Part shown: in pieces, positions 9,235-17,073 of the stretch
How positions within the stretch are numbered: the stretch's first letter is position 1
Layout of the letters: the number at the start of each line of letters is the position of its first letter
Assembly (NCBI GenBank): GCA_963638365.1
Contig: CAVHRK010000008.1
Span: 1-28,929, forward strand
Direction: 5' to 3'
From: Suilimivivens sp963638365
GTDB lineage: Bacteria > Bacillota > Clostridia > Lachnospirales > Lachnospiraceae
DNA length: 28,929 nucleotides
Translations under genes and position numbers: made by a program
The notes under the pieces: model-generated
Databases searched by the model: none
The model's input: only the letters and a program-made list of their open reading frames with translations
What the model was told of the DNA's origin: nothing

Positions 9235-10731
9235 CTACTTAAAGAATACCTCTCCAAGCATCAGATCACGTTTAAAGTCACGGATCTTCGTGTCCTGATC
9301 AATATAAACTGCCTCGATGCCCATGGCTGCGGCCCAGTCACCCATCTGTTCTGCCGTAAGGTCATAGGTAAATGCCGTATGATGTGCTCCTCCTGCAAGG
9401 ATCCATGCTTCCGCACCGGTATACATATCCGGCTTCGGAGTCCAGAAGTTCGTTGCAACCGGAAGCTTCGGCATCGGCTTTTCTACTTTCTTACATTCTA
9501 CATCATTTATAATCAAACGGAAACGATTTCCTAAATCAATTAAAGAAGTGGCAATACCAGGGCCTTCCTTGGAAGTGAATACCAGTCTTGCCGGATCCTC
9601 GCGGTCACCCATGCTTAACGGATTGCACTTAATACGGATCGGTCCGTCTGCTATACTCGGGCAGATCTCTAACATGTGTGCCTCAAGAATTCCTTCCTTG
9701 CCCTTTACCAGATTATAGGTATAATCTTCCAGCATGGAGGTTCCCTTCGGATTCTTTAAATCTCCGGTCATAATCTTCATCAGACGCACCATGGCTGCAA
9801 CCTTCCAGTCACCTTCCGCACCGAATCCATAGCCCTTTTCCATCAGACGCTGAATCGCAAGTCCCGGAAGCTGCTTTAAGGCGCCGAGATCCCCGAAATG
9901 GGTTACGATGGCCTGATAGTTCTTTTCCTCTAAGAAACGCTCAAAACCGATTTCAATCTGTGCCTGAACCGCTACATGCTTACGGAATTCCTTTTCATCT
10001 CTGCCTTCCAGTAAAATCTCATACTTATCATAGTATTCTTCGACCAGAGTATTTACATCGGCTTCGGATACTGCATCCACAGCCTGCGCGATCTCATTTA
10101 CCGGATAAGCATCGACCTCCCAGCCAAACTTAATCTGTGCTTCTACCTTGTCACCTTCGGTAACCGCAACATTACGCATATTGTCTGCAACACGCATCAC
10201 ACGAATGTGGCTGCTTTCTACAATACCAACTGCGGTACGCATCCAGGATGCAATCTTTCCTGCTACAATAGGATCTGCCCAGTGTCCGACAACAACCTTC
10301 CTCTCAATCCGCATACGGGTTACGATATGTCCGTATTCACGGTCACCATGTGCCGACTGATTTTCATTCATGAAATCCATATCAATGGTATCGTAAGGAA
10401 GCTCCTCATTAAACTGGGTATGTAAATGAAGAAGCGGCTTACGGTATTCCTGCAATCCGATGATCCAGGATTTTGCAGGTGAAAAAGTGTGCATCCACGT
10501 AATTACACCGGCACAGGTTTCGTCCATATTTGCCTCTTCAAAGGTCTTACGGATTAATTCATTGGTAATCAGAGTCGGCTTCCATACCACTTCATAAGGT
10601 AAGATACCCGACTGATTCAGACCCTCAACAATCTTGTGGGAATGCTCTGCCACTTTGGCAAGACATTCGTCTCCGTATAAATCCTGTGAACCGGTGCAAA
10701 ACCAAAACTTGTACTCTTTTTTCTGTAACAT
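9235..10731 (-). CDS. araA: L-arabinose isomerase
   Basis: 498-residue cytoplasmic isomerase that converts L-arabinose to L-ribulose, the first step of the pathway, using a divalent metal. Metal and catalytic residues match the family: Glu306 (FGAEGDWK), Glu335 (SMLEDYTY), His352 (EAHMLE) and His450/His451 (GGAHHTAF). The length agrees with E. coli AraA (500). The N-terminus FWFCTGSQDLYG is diagnostic. It leads the operon araA-kinase-araD, with 109 bases before the kinase gene. The start ATG follows AAAGGAGG, but part of that site pairs in a 12-bp stem in the leader (see 10744-10815). A large palindrome that could bind AraR lies directly upstream of the stem. Confidence 0.97.
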   Translation of the reverse strand: MLQKKEYKFWFCTGSQDLYGDECLAKVAEHSHKIVEGLNQSGILPYEVVWKPTLITNELIRKTFEEANMDETCAGVITWMHTFSPAKSWIIGLQEYRKPLLHLHTQFNEELPYDTIDMDFMNENQSAHGDREYGHIVTRMRIERKVVVGHWADPIVAGKIASWMRTAVGIVESSHIRVMRVADNMRNVAVTEGDKVEAQIKFGWEVDAYPVNEIAQAVDAVSEADVNTLVEEYYDKYEILLEGRDEKEFRKHVAVQAQIEIGFERFLEEKNYQAIVTHFGDLGALKQLPGLAIQRLMEKGYGFGAEGDWKVAAMVRLMKIMTGDLKNPKGTSMLEDYTYNLVKGKEGILEAHMLEICPSIADGPIRIKCNPLSMGDREDPARLVFTSKEGPGIATSLIDLGNRFRLIINDVECKKVEKPMPKLPVATNFWTPKPDMYTGAEAWILAGGAHHTAFTYDLTAEQMGDWAAAMGIEAVYIDQDTKIRDFKRDLMLGEVFFK

Positions 10732-10743
10732 AAGAAATAACCT

Positions 10744-10815
10744 CCTTTAAGTAGAATTTTCCGATTTTATCCACATTTCTGCTGTGAATAAACAACTTTA
10801 TCCTCTACTTAAAGG
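10744..10815 (-). promoter_or_regulatory. araA leader stem-loop that pairs with the ribosome binding site
   Basis: In the araA messenger, CCTTTAAGTAGA (plus-strand copy 10804-10815) can pair perfectly over 12 bp with TCTACTTAAAGG (10744-10755). The second arm includes the AAAGG of the AAAGGAGG ribosome binding site. Inside the loop a second stem forms between 10783-10792 and 10766-10775, ten pairs with one U-G wobble that pairs only in the minus-strand RNA. The fold would lower access to the araA start. That it is regulatory is inference. Confidence 0.5.
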
Positions 10816-10849
10816 ATACAACTTGTATTGTTCTTCTTACAAGTTGTAT
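10816..10849. promoter_or_regulatory. Palindromic operator candidate upstream of araA (AraR site)
   Basis: ATACAACTTGTA (10816-10827), a 10-base spacer and TACAAGTTGTAT (10838-10849) form a perfect 12-bp inverted repeat. Each arm is itself close to a palindrome around TACAA-TTGTA, the half-site type known for AraR of Bacillus and Clostridium. An AraR gene lies in the same island (19803-20963). No U tract follows on the minus strand, so it is not a terminator. Confidence 0.55.
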
Positions 10850-10870
10850 ATTTTAACCTGTATGTGTTTT

Positions 10871-10876
10871 ATTATA
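10871..10876 (-). promoter_or_regulatory. Possible -10 box of the araA promoter
   Basis: A consensus TATAAT on the minus strand lies about 22 bases before the palindrome at 10816-10849, which would put that palindrome just downstream of the start of transcription. I find no good -35 box at 17 bases, so an activator-dependent promoter, or another promoter inside the palindrome, is possible. Confidence 0.3.
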
Positions 10877-10888
10877 AACATGAATGAT

Positions 10889-11977
10889 TTACTGCATATT
10901 TTCATGCTCCACAGGTAATTCCGGATTAACCTGCCTGATCATATAACTGCTTCCGTTAAGTGTAATTGATGAAGCAATTTCTTCATTGGAGTACATTCCC
11001 TCATCCACATAGGTATACTTTGGCGGTGTTTTTCCCATTTCCATCATCTGGATAATTTCTTCCACCCACGGACCATGCAGCGGATTGCATTCCGCAACAC
11101 AGGAAATTTCACCATCTGCAACACAGGCTAATGCATTCTCATCGACACCATCAAAAGAAACCACCATAATTTCACCGTTTAAAATATCCGTTCCGATCGT
11201 TCTTCCGGCTTCCTTAATGGCCTCAATGGCACCAAATGCTTCATTATCGTTTTCACAGTAAACGATATTGAGTTCCGGGTATTCTTCGAGAAAGGACTGC
11301 ATGACTTCTTTGCCCTTCGCCTGGGTAAATTCACCGCTTTCCTCCGCAAGAATATTCCATCCATAATCCATGGCCGCCTTATATAATCCCCGGGTTCTTC
11401 CGATCTGTGCGGTTGCACCGATGGTTCCCTGAATATTTACAATCCGGACCTCTTCCGGCGGGATCTCTCTTTTCAACGTAAACTGGTGAATCCATTCCGC
11501 CATCTTTTTGCCTTCAAGACCGAAATCCGATCCTACCCAACAGGTATATAGGGATTCATCCGATACATTCACGCGGCGGTCCATGATAATTACAGGAATT
11601 CCGGCATCCTTTGCCTCCTGCAGCACGGTATCCCACCCCGTTTCCGTAACGGGCGCCAGAACAATATAATCCACCTCCTGCTGAATAAAGGTACGGATTG
11701 CCATAATCTGGTTTTCCTGCTTCTGCTGCCCGTCCTCCACAAACAACTGATACCCTTTTTCCTCGGTAAAGGTTTCCTTCATGGAAGTTGTATTTGCACT
11801 CCGGAAAGCGGACTCTGCGCCAAGCTGGGAAAATCCGATCAGAATAGCATCGCTCTCTTCCTCAGTCTCTTCGACATTTTTATGATTTACCATCCGGATA
11901 TTTTTTCCTGCAATGACTGCACACAACACCACACAGATCGTCATTAATATAATAAAAACGGATTTCTTCATATTCAT
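10889..11977 (-). CDS. Second YtfQ-like sugar-binding protein, membrane-anchored, no lipobox
   Basis: LacI-type periplasmic sugar-binding fold like YtfQ and the binding protein at 16047-17057: IGFSQLGAESAFR, then DYIVLAPVTETGWDTVL, IPVIIMDRRV and YCENDNEAFGAIEAI in family order. An ATG-led reading of 407 residues back to 12112 exists, but I choose ATG 11977 (362 residues) because AGGTG lies 6 bases upstream and the protein then begins MNMKKSVF with a normal hydrophobic helix. That helix (about 6-21) holds a cysteine but no lipobox, and no clear cleavage site follows. It may stay anchored as a transmembrane protein. It is the last gene after the importer, separated by a terminator and a structured leader. 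It could be a spare binding protein or a sensor partner for the YesM-type kinase; the second idea is inference. Confidence 0.8.
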   Translation of the reverse strand: MNMKKSVFIILMTICVVLCAVIAGKNIRMVNHKNVEETEEESDAILIGFSQLGAESAFRSANTTSMKETFTEEKGYQLFVEDGQQKQENQIMAIRTFIQQEVDYIVLAPVTETGWDTVLQEAKDAGIPVIIMDRRVNVSDESLYTCWVGSDFGLEGKKMAEWIHQFTLKREIPPEEVRIVNIQGTIGATAQIGRTRGLYKAAMDYGWNILAEESGEFTQAKGKEVMQSFLEEYPELNIVYCENDNEAFGAIEAIKEAGRTIGTDILNGEIMVVSFDGVDENALACVADGEISCVAECNPLHGPWVEEIIQMMEMGKTPPKYTYVDEGMYSNEEIASSITLNGSSYMIRQVNPELPVEHENMQ

Positions 11978-12014
11978 CTTCATCACCTGCAACTTATCAC
12001 AATAAATATATATA

Positions 12015-12066
12015 TAACTGTTCAGAGCCAACCTCGAAAACATTACATGTTTCCTCTGAACAGTTA
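12015..12066. repeat. Short inverted-repeat element B
   Basis: TAACTGTTCAGAG (12015-12027) and CTCTGAACAGTTA (12054-12066) form a perfect 13-bp inverted repeat around 26 bases. A smaller perfect palindrome, AAACAT-TAC-ATGTTT, lies inside. The ends match those of the larger element at 12105-12257 (AACTATTCAGA), so both seem to belong to one family of extragenic repeat. It sits about 40 bases before the start codon of the second binding-protein gene. Confidence 0.6.
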
Positions 12067-12104
12067 CATATATTTTCACGTATTCATCAAGGATTTGCAA
12101 GCAC

Positions 12105-12257
12105 TTTTGCAACTATTCAGAGCCATGCAAAATTGCTTTCTGTGAATGCTTGCATTCAAACAGAATAGCAATTTTATATGGCGAAGTAAACCACATGAGT
12201 AAAACTTGAGCTGCATTAGCAGCGGTTTTACGAATGGGGTTCTGAATAGTTGCAAAA
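12105..12257. repeat. MITE-like or structured extragenic element A with 17-bp terminal inverted repeats
   Basis: TTTTGCAACTATTCAGA (12105-12121) is perfectly repeated in reverse at 12241-12257, and the pairing extends by GCC/GGT with one wobble. Two hairpins lie inside: 12123-12181 (arms AAAATTGCT and AGCAATTTT, then interrupted pairs closing at GCATTC), and about 12199-12231 (GTAAAAC with GTTTTAC, then GCTGC with GCAGC). The whole would fold as a three-way junction. It codes for no protein and carries no transposase. A non-autonomous mobile element or a structured RNA are both possible. Confidence 0.6.
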
Positions 12258-12275
12258 TAATATATGTCAACGCCA

Positions 12276-12313
12276 AAACTGCCCTGCCGGTATATTCCGG
12301 AACAAGGCAGTTT
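12276..12313 (-). terminator. Predicted terminator after the sugar importer genes
   Basis: AAACTGCC (12276-12283) pairs with GGCAGTTT (12306-12313), and a smaller CCGG/CCGG stem lies inside. On the minus strand the hairpin ends in GGGCAGTTTTGG, a short T run. It lies about 34 bases after the yjfF stop, so it could end or reduce importer transcription before the second binding-protein gene. Confidence 0.6.
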
Positions 12314-12346
12314 GAAGGGGTTATGGGTTTATCATCAAAGTTTCTT

Positions 12347-13372
12347 TTAACCTTTGGAAAGTTTCTTCTTTCTGGACATTACGATACTCTGTACTACGAG
12401 GAACAGACAAAGCATTGCTGCAATGGTGATTCCTGTCCACCATGCCTGATCGAGTCCTGCGGAAGATACAATATTCTGGATGGTGCTTAAGGATAATACA
12501 CCGAAGAAGGTTCCGATAATATTACCAACACCACCGGTTAACATCGTTCCACCGATAATGGAGGAGGCGATTGCATTCATTTCCATACCGCTTGCATGGG
12601 ATGCGGAACCGGAGCCTACATGCATGAAGTATACGAAGCCGCCAACACCTGCTAACAAACTGCAGATCAGGTGAGAATAGAACTTCGTACGTTTTACATT
12701 GATACCAAGCATTAAAGCACTCTGGCTGTTTCCACCAACCGCATAAAATTTACGTCCAAACTTTGTCCATCGAAGGACACAGAACAGTAAAATGACAACC
12801 AGCAACGCAACGACAACACCAATTTCAATATAAGCATCCACATAATTTCCAAGCTTATTAACCGATCCCATTCCTGGAATCTTAATTCTGGTTTCCTTTA
12901 AAGCTACAAACTGTTCATTTGCTACATTGAACGGATTTGTATTGACAATCGTTGTCATACCTCTGGCAAAGAACATTCCCGCCAATGAAACGATAAACGG
13001 CTGAATATCGAGGTACGCTACCAGATAACCCTGAACAAGACCAAATGCAAGACCGATTAACAGGGAAATAACAATGGCTCCGAATACATTTCCACCATGG
13101 TAATCCAGGTATACGGCACAGCACATGCTTACAAGGGCTACCACACCACCTACTGAAATATCAATTCCACCGGTAATCATCACAAGGCTCATGCCACAGG
13201 AAATGATAATCAGAGAAGCATTTGCGTTTAAAATATTAAAGAAGGTCTGCGGCTTCAAAAATCCTTTTCCCTGAAAAAGAATGGCTCCGATATACATCGC
13301 AAAGAAAACAACTACGGTAATAAACAGAAGAAGATTTGTATCTGTCAACTTCATTTTCTTTTTTGTTTTCAT
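12347..13372 (-). CDS. yjfF: YjfF-like sugar ABC transporter permease
   Basis: 341-residue inner-membrane permease of the BPD_transp_2 / RbsC group, with about eight to ten hydrophobic helices and the conserved block DISVGGVVALVSMCCA (near residues 70-86) found in ribose and Ytf-type permeases. It pairs with the YtfT-like permease to form a heterodimeric pore, energised by YtfR. In E. coli YtfQRT-YjfF imports galactofuranose, and relatives serve L-arabinose; the arabinose genes here favour arabinose, in furanose form, or a related pentose. The start lies one base after the ytfT stop, so translation is likely coupled. It is the last importer gene before the terminator at 12276-12313. Confidence 0.9.
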   Translation of the reverse strand: MKTKKKMKLTDTNLLLFITVVVFFAMYIGAILFQGKGFLKPQTFFNILNANASLIIISCGMSLVMITGGIDISVGGVVALVSMCCAVYLDYHGGNVFGAIVISLLIGLAFGLVQGYLVAYLDIQPFIVSLAGMFFARGMTTIVNTNPFNVANEQFVALKETRIKIPGMGSVNKLGNYVDAYIEIGVVVALLVVILLFCVLRWTKFGRKFYAVGGNSQSALMLGINVKRTKFYSHLICSLLAGVGGFVYFMHVGSGSASHASGMEMNAIASSIIGGTMLTGGVGNIIGTFFGVLSLSTIQNIVSSAGLDQAWWTGITIAAMLCLFLVVQSIVMSRKKKLSKG

Positions 13373-13373
13373 G

Positions 13374-14435
13374 TTACTGTACCTCCTTTTTCAGACTTCC
13401 TGCTTTGATTCGCTTGCCGAATTCTCCGAGCTTTTCCCGTACAACCGGTGCACTGAAAATAACAAGCAGAATAACGACAACCGCTTTATAGGCCGGAAGC
13501 GCATCGGACTGGACATTGAACTTATATAATGTCGTTGTCAGAAACTGAATAACAAAAGCACCAAGAATCGATGCCGTCATATTGAACTTACCACCACCCA
13601 AGGCATTTCCACCAAGTGCTACCGCAAGAATGGCATCCATTTCAATATCCTTGGCAATAACCGAATAGTTAATGGAGGATAAACGGCTTACCTTAATGAG
13701 TCCTGCTACTGCGACACACAATCCAAGGATTACAAAGGTCAGGAACTTGATAAACGCCGGATTTAAACCATTTAATCTGGATGAGCTTTCATTGATTCCG
13801 ACAGCCTGTGTATAAAGTCCAAGGTTTGTAAATTTCAGAACCAGTGCGGTCACGATAATACATGCCATTGCGATAAAGAACGGTGTCGGAATCGGGATTC
13901 CCGGAATGAAACCGCCGAATACTGCAAAGGTGGCATCATTGACAATCGGAAGCTCATTGTTATTGATCCAGGCTGCAATGGAACGTCCTGCCGTATACAG
14001 AATCAGAGTCGCTACCATGGGCTGGATTTTAAAATATGCAACGAGCGCTCCGTTAAATGCTCCAAAAAGCATTGCTACTACACAGCTTACTAAGAATGCT
14101 ACAATAATCGGGGCCTGTAAGGTATCCGGTCTTGAATTGGTTCCGCAAAGCACCCGGAGGATTACACTGCCGCTGATGGCAATGGCTGCGCCCACGCTGA
14201 TATCCTGCCCACCGGAAGCTGCGGTAACAAGCGTCATACCAATAGCAAGGATCGCAAGCTCTGAACCATAATCCAGAATGGTGATCAGATATCCGGACAA
14301 TACCGGATTTCCTGCACTGTTATAACCCAACGTAATTTTATAAAACGAAGGATCTGCAATTAAATTGAAAATAGCCAAAATCAATAATGCAGCTATGGGA
14401 ATAAAGATCTGTCTGCGAAATATTTTCTGTATCAT
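13374..14435 (-). CDS. ytfT: YtfT-like sugar ABC transporter permease
   Basis: 353-residue permease of the same RbsC-like family as YjfF. It has an N-terminal helix after a short basic stretch (MIQKIFRRQIF), the block GGQDISVGAAIAISG near residues 99-113, and the VALGGNALGGGKFNMTAS loop that contacts the ATPase. It is the partner of YjfF in a two-permease importer. Its ATG overlaps the ytfR stop by four bases (ATGA), showing translational coupling. The gene order binding protein-ATPase-YtfT-YjfF is the same as in E. coli ytfQRT-yjfF. Substrate is inferred from context only. Confidence 0.91.
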   Translation of the reverse strand: MIQKIFRRQIFIPIAALLILAIFNLIADPSFYKITLGYNSAGNPVLSGYLITILDYGSELAILAIGMTLVTAASGGQDISVGAAIAISGSVILRVLCGTNSRPDTLQAPIIVAFLVSCVVAMLFGAFNGALVAYFKIQPMVATLILYTAGRSIAAWINNNELPIVNDATFAVFGGFIPGIPIPTPFFIAMACIIVTALVLKFTNLGLYTQAVGINESSSRLNGLNPAFIKFLTFVILGLCVAVAGLIKVSRLSSINYSVIAKDIEMDAILAVALGGNALGGGKFNMTASILGAFVIQFLTTTLYKFNVQSDALPAYKAVVVILLVIFSAPVVREKLGEFGKRIKAGSLKKEVQ

Positions 14436-15961
14436 TCCGTATCACCTCCGGCTATTGTACTCATAATCTTTGCCTGTGTTAAATCCTTTCCTGTAAGCTC
14501 ACCAACCACCTTACGGTCGCGCATAACAATGAGTCTTGAACAGGTACGAAGCATTTCATCAGTTTCGGAAGAAATAAAGGTTACACTCATTCCTTCTGAT
14601 GCCAGATCCAGTACCAGCTTCTGTATATCAATCTTTGTTCCGACATCAATACCTCTTGTCGGCTCATCCAGAATCAGATATTCCGGATGTGTAAATAACC
14701 ATCTTGCCAGAATAACCTTCTGCTGGTTACCACCGGAAAGAGATTTAATCGGGGTATCTGCAGATGCTGTTTTAATGTCCAGAAGCTTAATGTATTCTTC
14801 TGCAATTTTATTCGCCTCTGCCTTAGAGAAGGGTTTAAAGAATCCCCGTAATACCTGCTGTGCCAGAATAATGTTCTCACGGACAGAAAGGTCACCTACG
14901 ATTCCATCCACCTTACGGTCCTCCGGAAGATAAGCAATTCCATGACGCATTGCATCAATCGGCTTGGTAATCTTTACCTTTTTGCCTTTCATCTTCACCG
15001 TTCCGCCTAATACATGATCTGCACCAAAGATGGCACGGACGCATTCGCTTCGGCCGGAGCCGAGAAGTCCGGTAAATCCATTGACTTCTCCTTTTTTAAT
15101 ATGAAAATCAAAGGGCTTGATTCCCGCATTGCTTACAAGCTGTTCTGCTTCTAAAACATTCTCTGAAGCATCGGTTCCACGATAAACCTTATCTTTATCA
15201 CGGATCTCGGACATATCATCCAGTTCTTTTCCAAGCATCTTTGCAACAAGCTGGACTCTCGGAAGATCCTTGATTTCATACTGTCCGACCAGTTTGCCGT
15301 CCCGCAGAACCGTAATCTTATCACATACCTCATATACCTGATCCAGGAAATGCGTGACAAAAATAATTCCAACGCCTCTCGCCTTCAGATCACGCATCAG
15401 CTTAAACAGCTTTTCAACCTCCTGCTCATCCAGGGAAGAAGTCGGCTCATCCAGAATCAAAACCTTGCAGTCCATATCTACCGCACGCGCAATGGCTACC
15501 ATCTGCTGAACGGCGATCGAGCAGTTTGCAAGCTGTTCAGATGCATCCGTCGGAATATCGAGGGACTTTAAGATCTTATTGGCTCCCTCATTCATGGTTT
15601 TCCAGTCCTGTAACACGCCCTTGGTTCTTCCAATGTACATATTTTCTGCAACGGAGAGATTCGGGCACAAAGTAATTTCCTGATATACCGTACTGATTCC
15701 AAGCTCCTGTGCATCCTGGGGCGATTTAATGTTAACCGGCTTGTCATGGCCTTTCAGATAGATATTACCTTCATCTTTTCCATAAACTCCGGTTAAAACT
15801 TTGATTAATGTAGATTTTCCGGCACCGTTTTCACCCATTAATGCATGAATTTCACCTTCACAAAGTGAAAAATCAACTCCCTGCAGGGCACGTACTCCGG
15901 GAAAGCTTTTATGTATATTTTCCATTTGTAAAACAATATGTTCTTTCACTGCAGCCGTCAC
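14432..15961 (-). CDS. ytfR: YtfR-like sugar ABC transporter ATP-binding protein (two ATPase domains)
   Basis: 509-residue tandem ATPase of the AraG/RbsA/YtfR class. Domain 1 has a full Walker A (GENGAGKST), an unusual signature region (NCSIAVQQMVAIARA) and Walker B with LDEPTSSLD. Domain 2 has the family's altered Walker A (GLLGSGRSE, no lysine), a good signature (LSGGNQQKV) and LDEPTRGID. It powers import by YtfT-YjfF. The start is uncertain: the GTG at 15961 lies just one base after AAGGAG, and the next GTG, four codons on, lies 13 bases away. The family N-terminus supports one of these two. It is separated from the binding-protein gene by 85 bases holding a hairpin that may lower expression of the membrane parts relative to the binding protein. 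Confidence 0.92.
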   Translation of the reverse strand: MTAAVKEHIVLQMENIHKSFPGVRALQGVDFSLCEGEIHALMGENGAGKSTLIKVLTGVYGKDEGNIYLKGHDKPVNIKSPQDAQELGISTVYQEITLCPNLSVAENMYIGRTKGVLQDWKTMNEGANKILKSLDIPTDASEQLANCSIAVQQMVAIARAVDMDCKVLILDEPTSSLDEQEVEKLFKLMRDLKARGVGIIFVTHFLDQVYEVCDKITVLRDGKLVGQYEIKDLPRVQLVAKMLGKELDDMSEIRDKDKVYRGTDASENVLEAEQLVSNAGIKPFDFHIKKGEVNGFTGLLGSGRSECVRAIFGADHVLGGTVKMKGKKVKITKPIDAMRHGIAYLPEDRKVDGIVGDLSVRENIILAQQVLRGFFKPFSKAEANKIAEEYIKLLDIKTASADTPIKSLSGGNQQKVILARWLFTHPEYLILDEPTRGIDVGTKIDIQKLVLDLASEGMSVTFISSETDEMLRTCSRLIVMRDRKVVGELTGKDLTQAKIMSTIAGGDTE

Positions 15962-15977
15962 TCTCCTTGCTTTTATA

Positions 15978-16025
15978 ATAAGCGCGGAACAGCTTAGAAT
16001 GATTCCCTGCCTGCACCGCGCTTAT
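15978..16025 (-). promoter_or_regulatory. Intercistronic hairpin between binding-protein and ATPase genes
   Basis: ATAAGCGCGG (15978-15987) and CCGCGCTTAT (16016-16025) form a perfect 10-bp stem around a 28-base loop. No clear U tract follows on the minus strand. In many sugar ABC operons such hairpins protect the binding-protein message or partly stop transcription, so that more binding protein is made than membrane components. That role here is inferred. Confidence 0.5.
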
Positions 16026-16046
16026 AGATTTTAATGAATCAACTCA

Positions 16047-17057
16047 TTAGATACCGTACTGGTCAACATCTTCCTGTGTAATGGATGCGGCATCAAATCC
16101 TTTTTCTTCCATGATAATGGTCTTTTCGGAAATGGTTCCGCCGCTTTCCAGTGTCTTAATGATGTCATCGATGTAAGATGCCTGGAAAGGATTGCACTGT
16201 CCATCATAGTTCCAGTTCTGGTTTAATAATTCTTCCAGTGCCCACTTGTTGCAGTCAAAGCCCATAACGATAACGTCCTTGCCAACACCGTGGGAAATAT
16301 TTGCCTTATCAAGAGCTGCTACAGCACCCTTAGCCATATCATCATTTTCTGCATAAATTACATTGAAGGATTCGCCGGAGTCAATTACGGACTGTACGAT
16401 CTGCTGTGCTTTTTCTGCATTCCACTCTGCGGTCTGCTGTGTTACCAGTGTCCAGCCATCGGAAGCAACTGCTTCATCCAATGCACCGGAACGTCCCTGC
16501 TGTGCTGCAGAACCCATAACACCCTGAAGGTGGATGATCTTATATTCGCTGAGTCCCTGTCCCTTTAACCAGTCAACTGCAGTCTGGCCTTCCTTTGCCA
16601 TATCCGATACGATGGATGCTTCATAAAGGCTTGCATCTGCATCGATGGTACGGTCAAATAAGATCACGCGGATACCTGCGTCCTGTGCATCCTTTAATAC
16701 GGAATCCCAACCAGCGGTATCTGCTGCGGAAAGAAGAAGATAATCCACACCGTCCTGAATGAACTTCTGTGCTGCGGTGATCTGTTCATCATTCTTTAAG
16801 CTGTATGCGAAGGATGCTTCATAACCGTTTTCTGCGGTAAACATTTCCTTCAGATCCTTATCGTTTGCGGTACGATATCCGGATTCGTTCGGGTCGTTGT
16901 TAATGATACCAACCTTGATTAAGTCCCCCGATGCTGCTGTAGAAGCAGAAGAACTTTCCGCATCACTGGATGCTGCAGGTGCAGAACCTGATCCGCATGC
17001 GGTTAATCCGATTACCATTGCTGCTGCCATTGCCAAAGCCATAAGTTTTCTCTTCAT
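16047..17057 (-). CDS. ytfQ: YtfQ-like sugar-binding lipoprotein of the ABC importer
   Basis: 336-residue extracytoplasmic substrate-binding lipoprotein. ATG 17057 is chosen because GGGAGG lies 9 bases upstream; the longer frame to 17096 lacks this. The signal peptide MKRKLMALAMAAAMVIGL ends in the lipobox LTAC, followed by a Ser/Ala-rich linker and the LacI-type sugar-binding fold (VGIINNDPNESGYR, DYLLLSAADTAGWDSVL, IRVILFDRTID, VIYAENDDMAKGAVAAL). It is first in the importer operon, the usual place for the most abundant part. Upstream are a terminator-like hairpin (17084-17121) and three GTTGAATTT repeats. L-arabinose is the best guess for the ligand; galactofuranose is the E. coli YtfQ ligand. 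Confidence 0.92.
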   Translation of the reverse strand: MKRKLMALAMAAAMVIGLTACGSGSAPAASSDAESSSASTAASGDLIKVGIINNDPNESGYRTANDKDLKEMFTAENGYEASFAYSLKNDEQITAAQKFIQDGVDYLLLSAADTAGWDSVLKDAQDAGIRVILFDRTIDADASLYEASIVSDMAKEGQTAVDWLKGQGLSEYKIIHLQGVMGSAAQQGRSGALDEAVASDGWTLVTQQTAEWNAEKAQQIVQSVIDSGESFNVIYAENDDMAKGAVAALDKANISHGVGKDVIVMGFDCNKWALEELLNQNWNYDGQCNPFQASYIDDIIKTLESGGTISEKTIIMEEKGFDAASITQEDVDQYGI

Positions 17058-17073
17058 ATGTTGTAACCTCCCA

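Larger units (their letters stand above)
11978..12346. other. 369-base non-coding leader between yjfF and the second binding-protein gene
   Basis: No credible gene. A 66-codon minus frame at 12076-12276 crosses the repeat structure and is likely chance. From right to left (the direction of transcription) it contains a terminator after yjfF (12276-12313), a 153-base element with 17-bp terminal inverted repeats (12105-12257), and a 52-base element with related ends (12015-12066). The ribosome binding site of the binding protein follows. I could not place a convincing promoter. Confidence 0.7.

Noticed and set aside
10816..10849. Palindrome before araA as terminator of the second binding-protein gene
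   Set aside because: No T run follows on the minus strand, and the sequence resembles paired AraR half-sites.
11984..12112. N-terminal extension of the second binding protein up to ATG 12112
   Set aside because: It would read through element B and put about 45 odd residues before a normal signal-like helix. The ATG at 11977 has AGGTG at good spacing.
12076..12276. 66-codon minus-strand open frame
   Set aside because: It runs through the inverted-repeat element, and its codons follow the hairpin arms. No ribosome binding site. More likely a by-product of the repeat.
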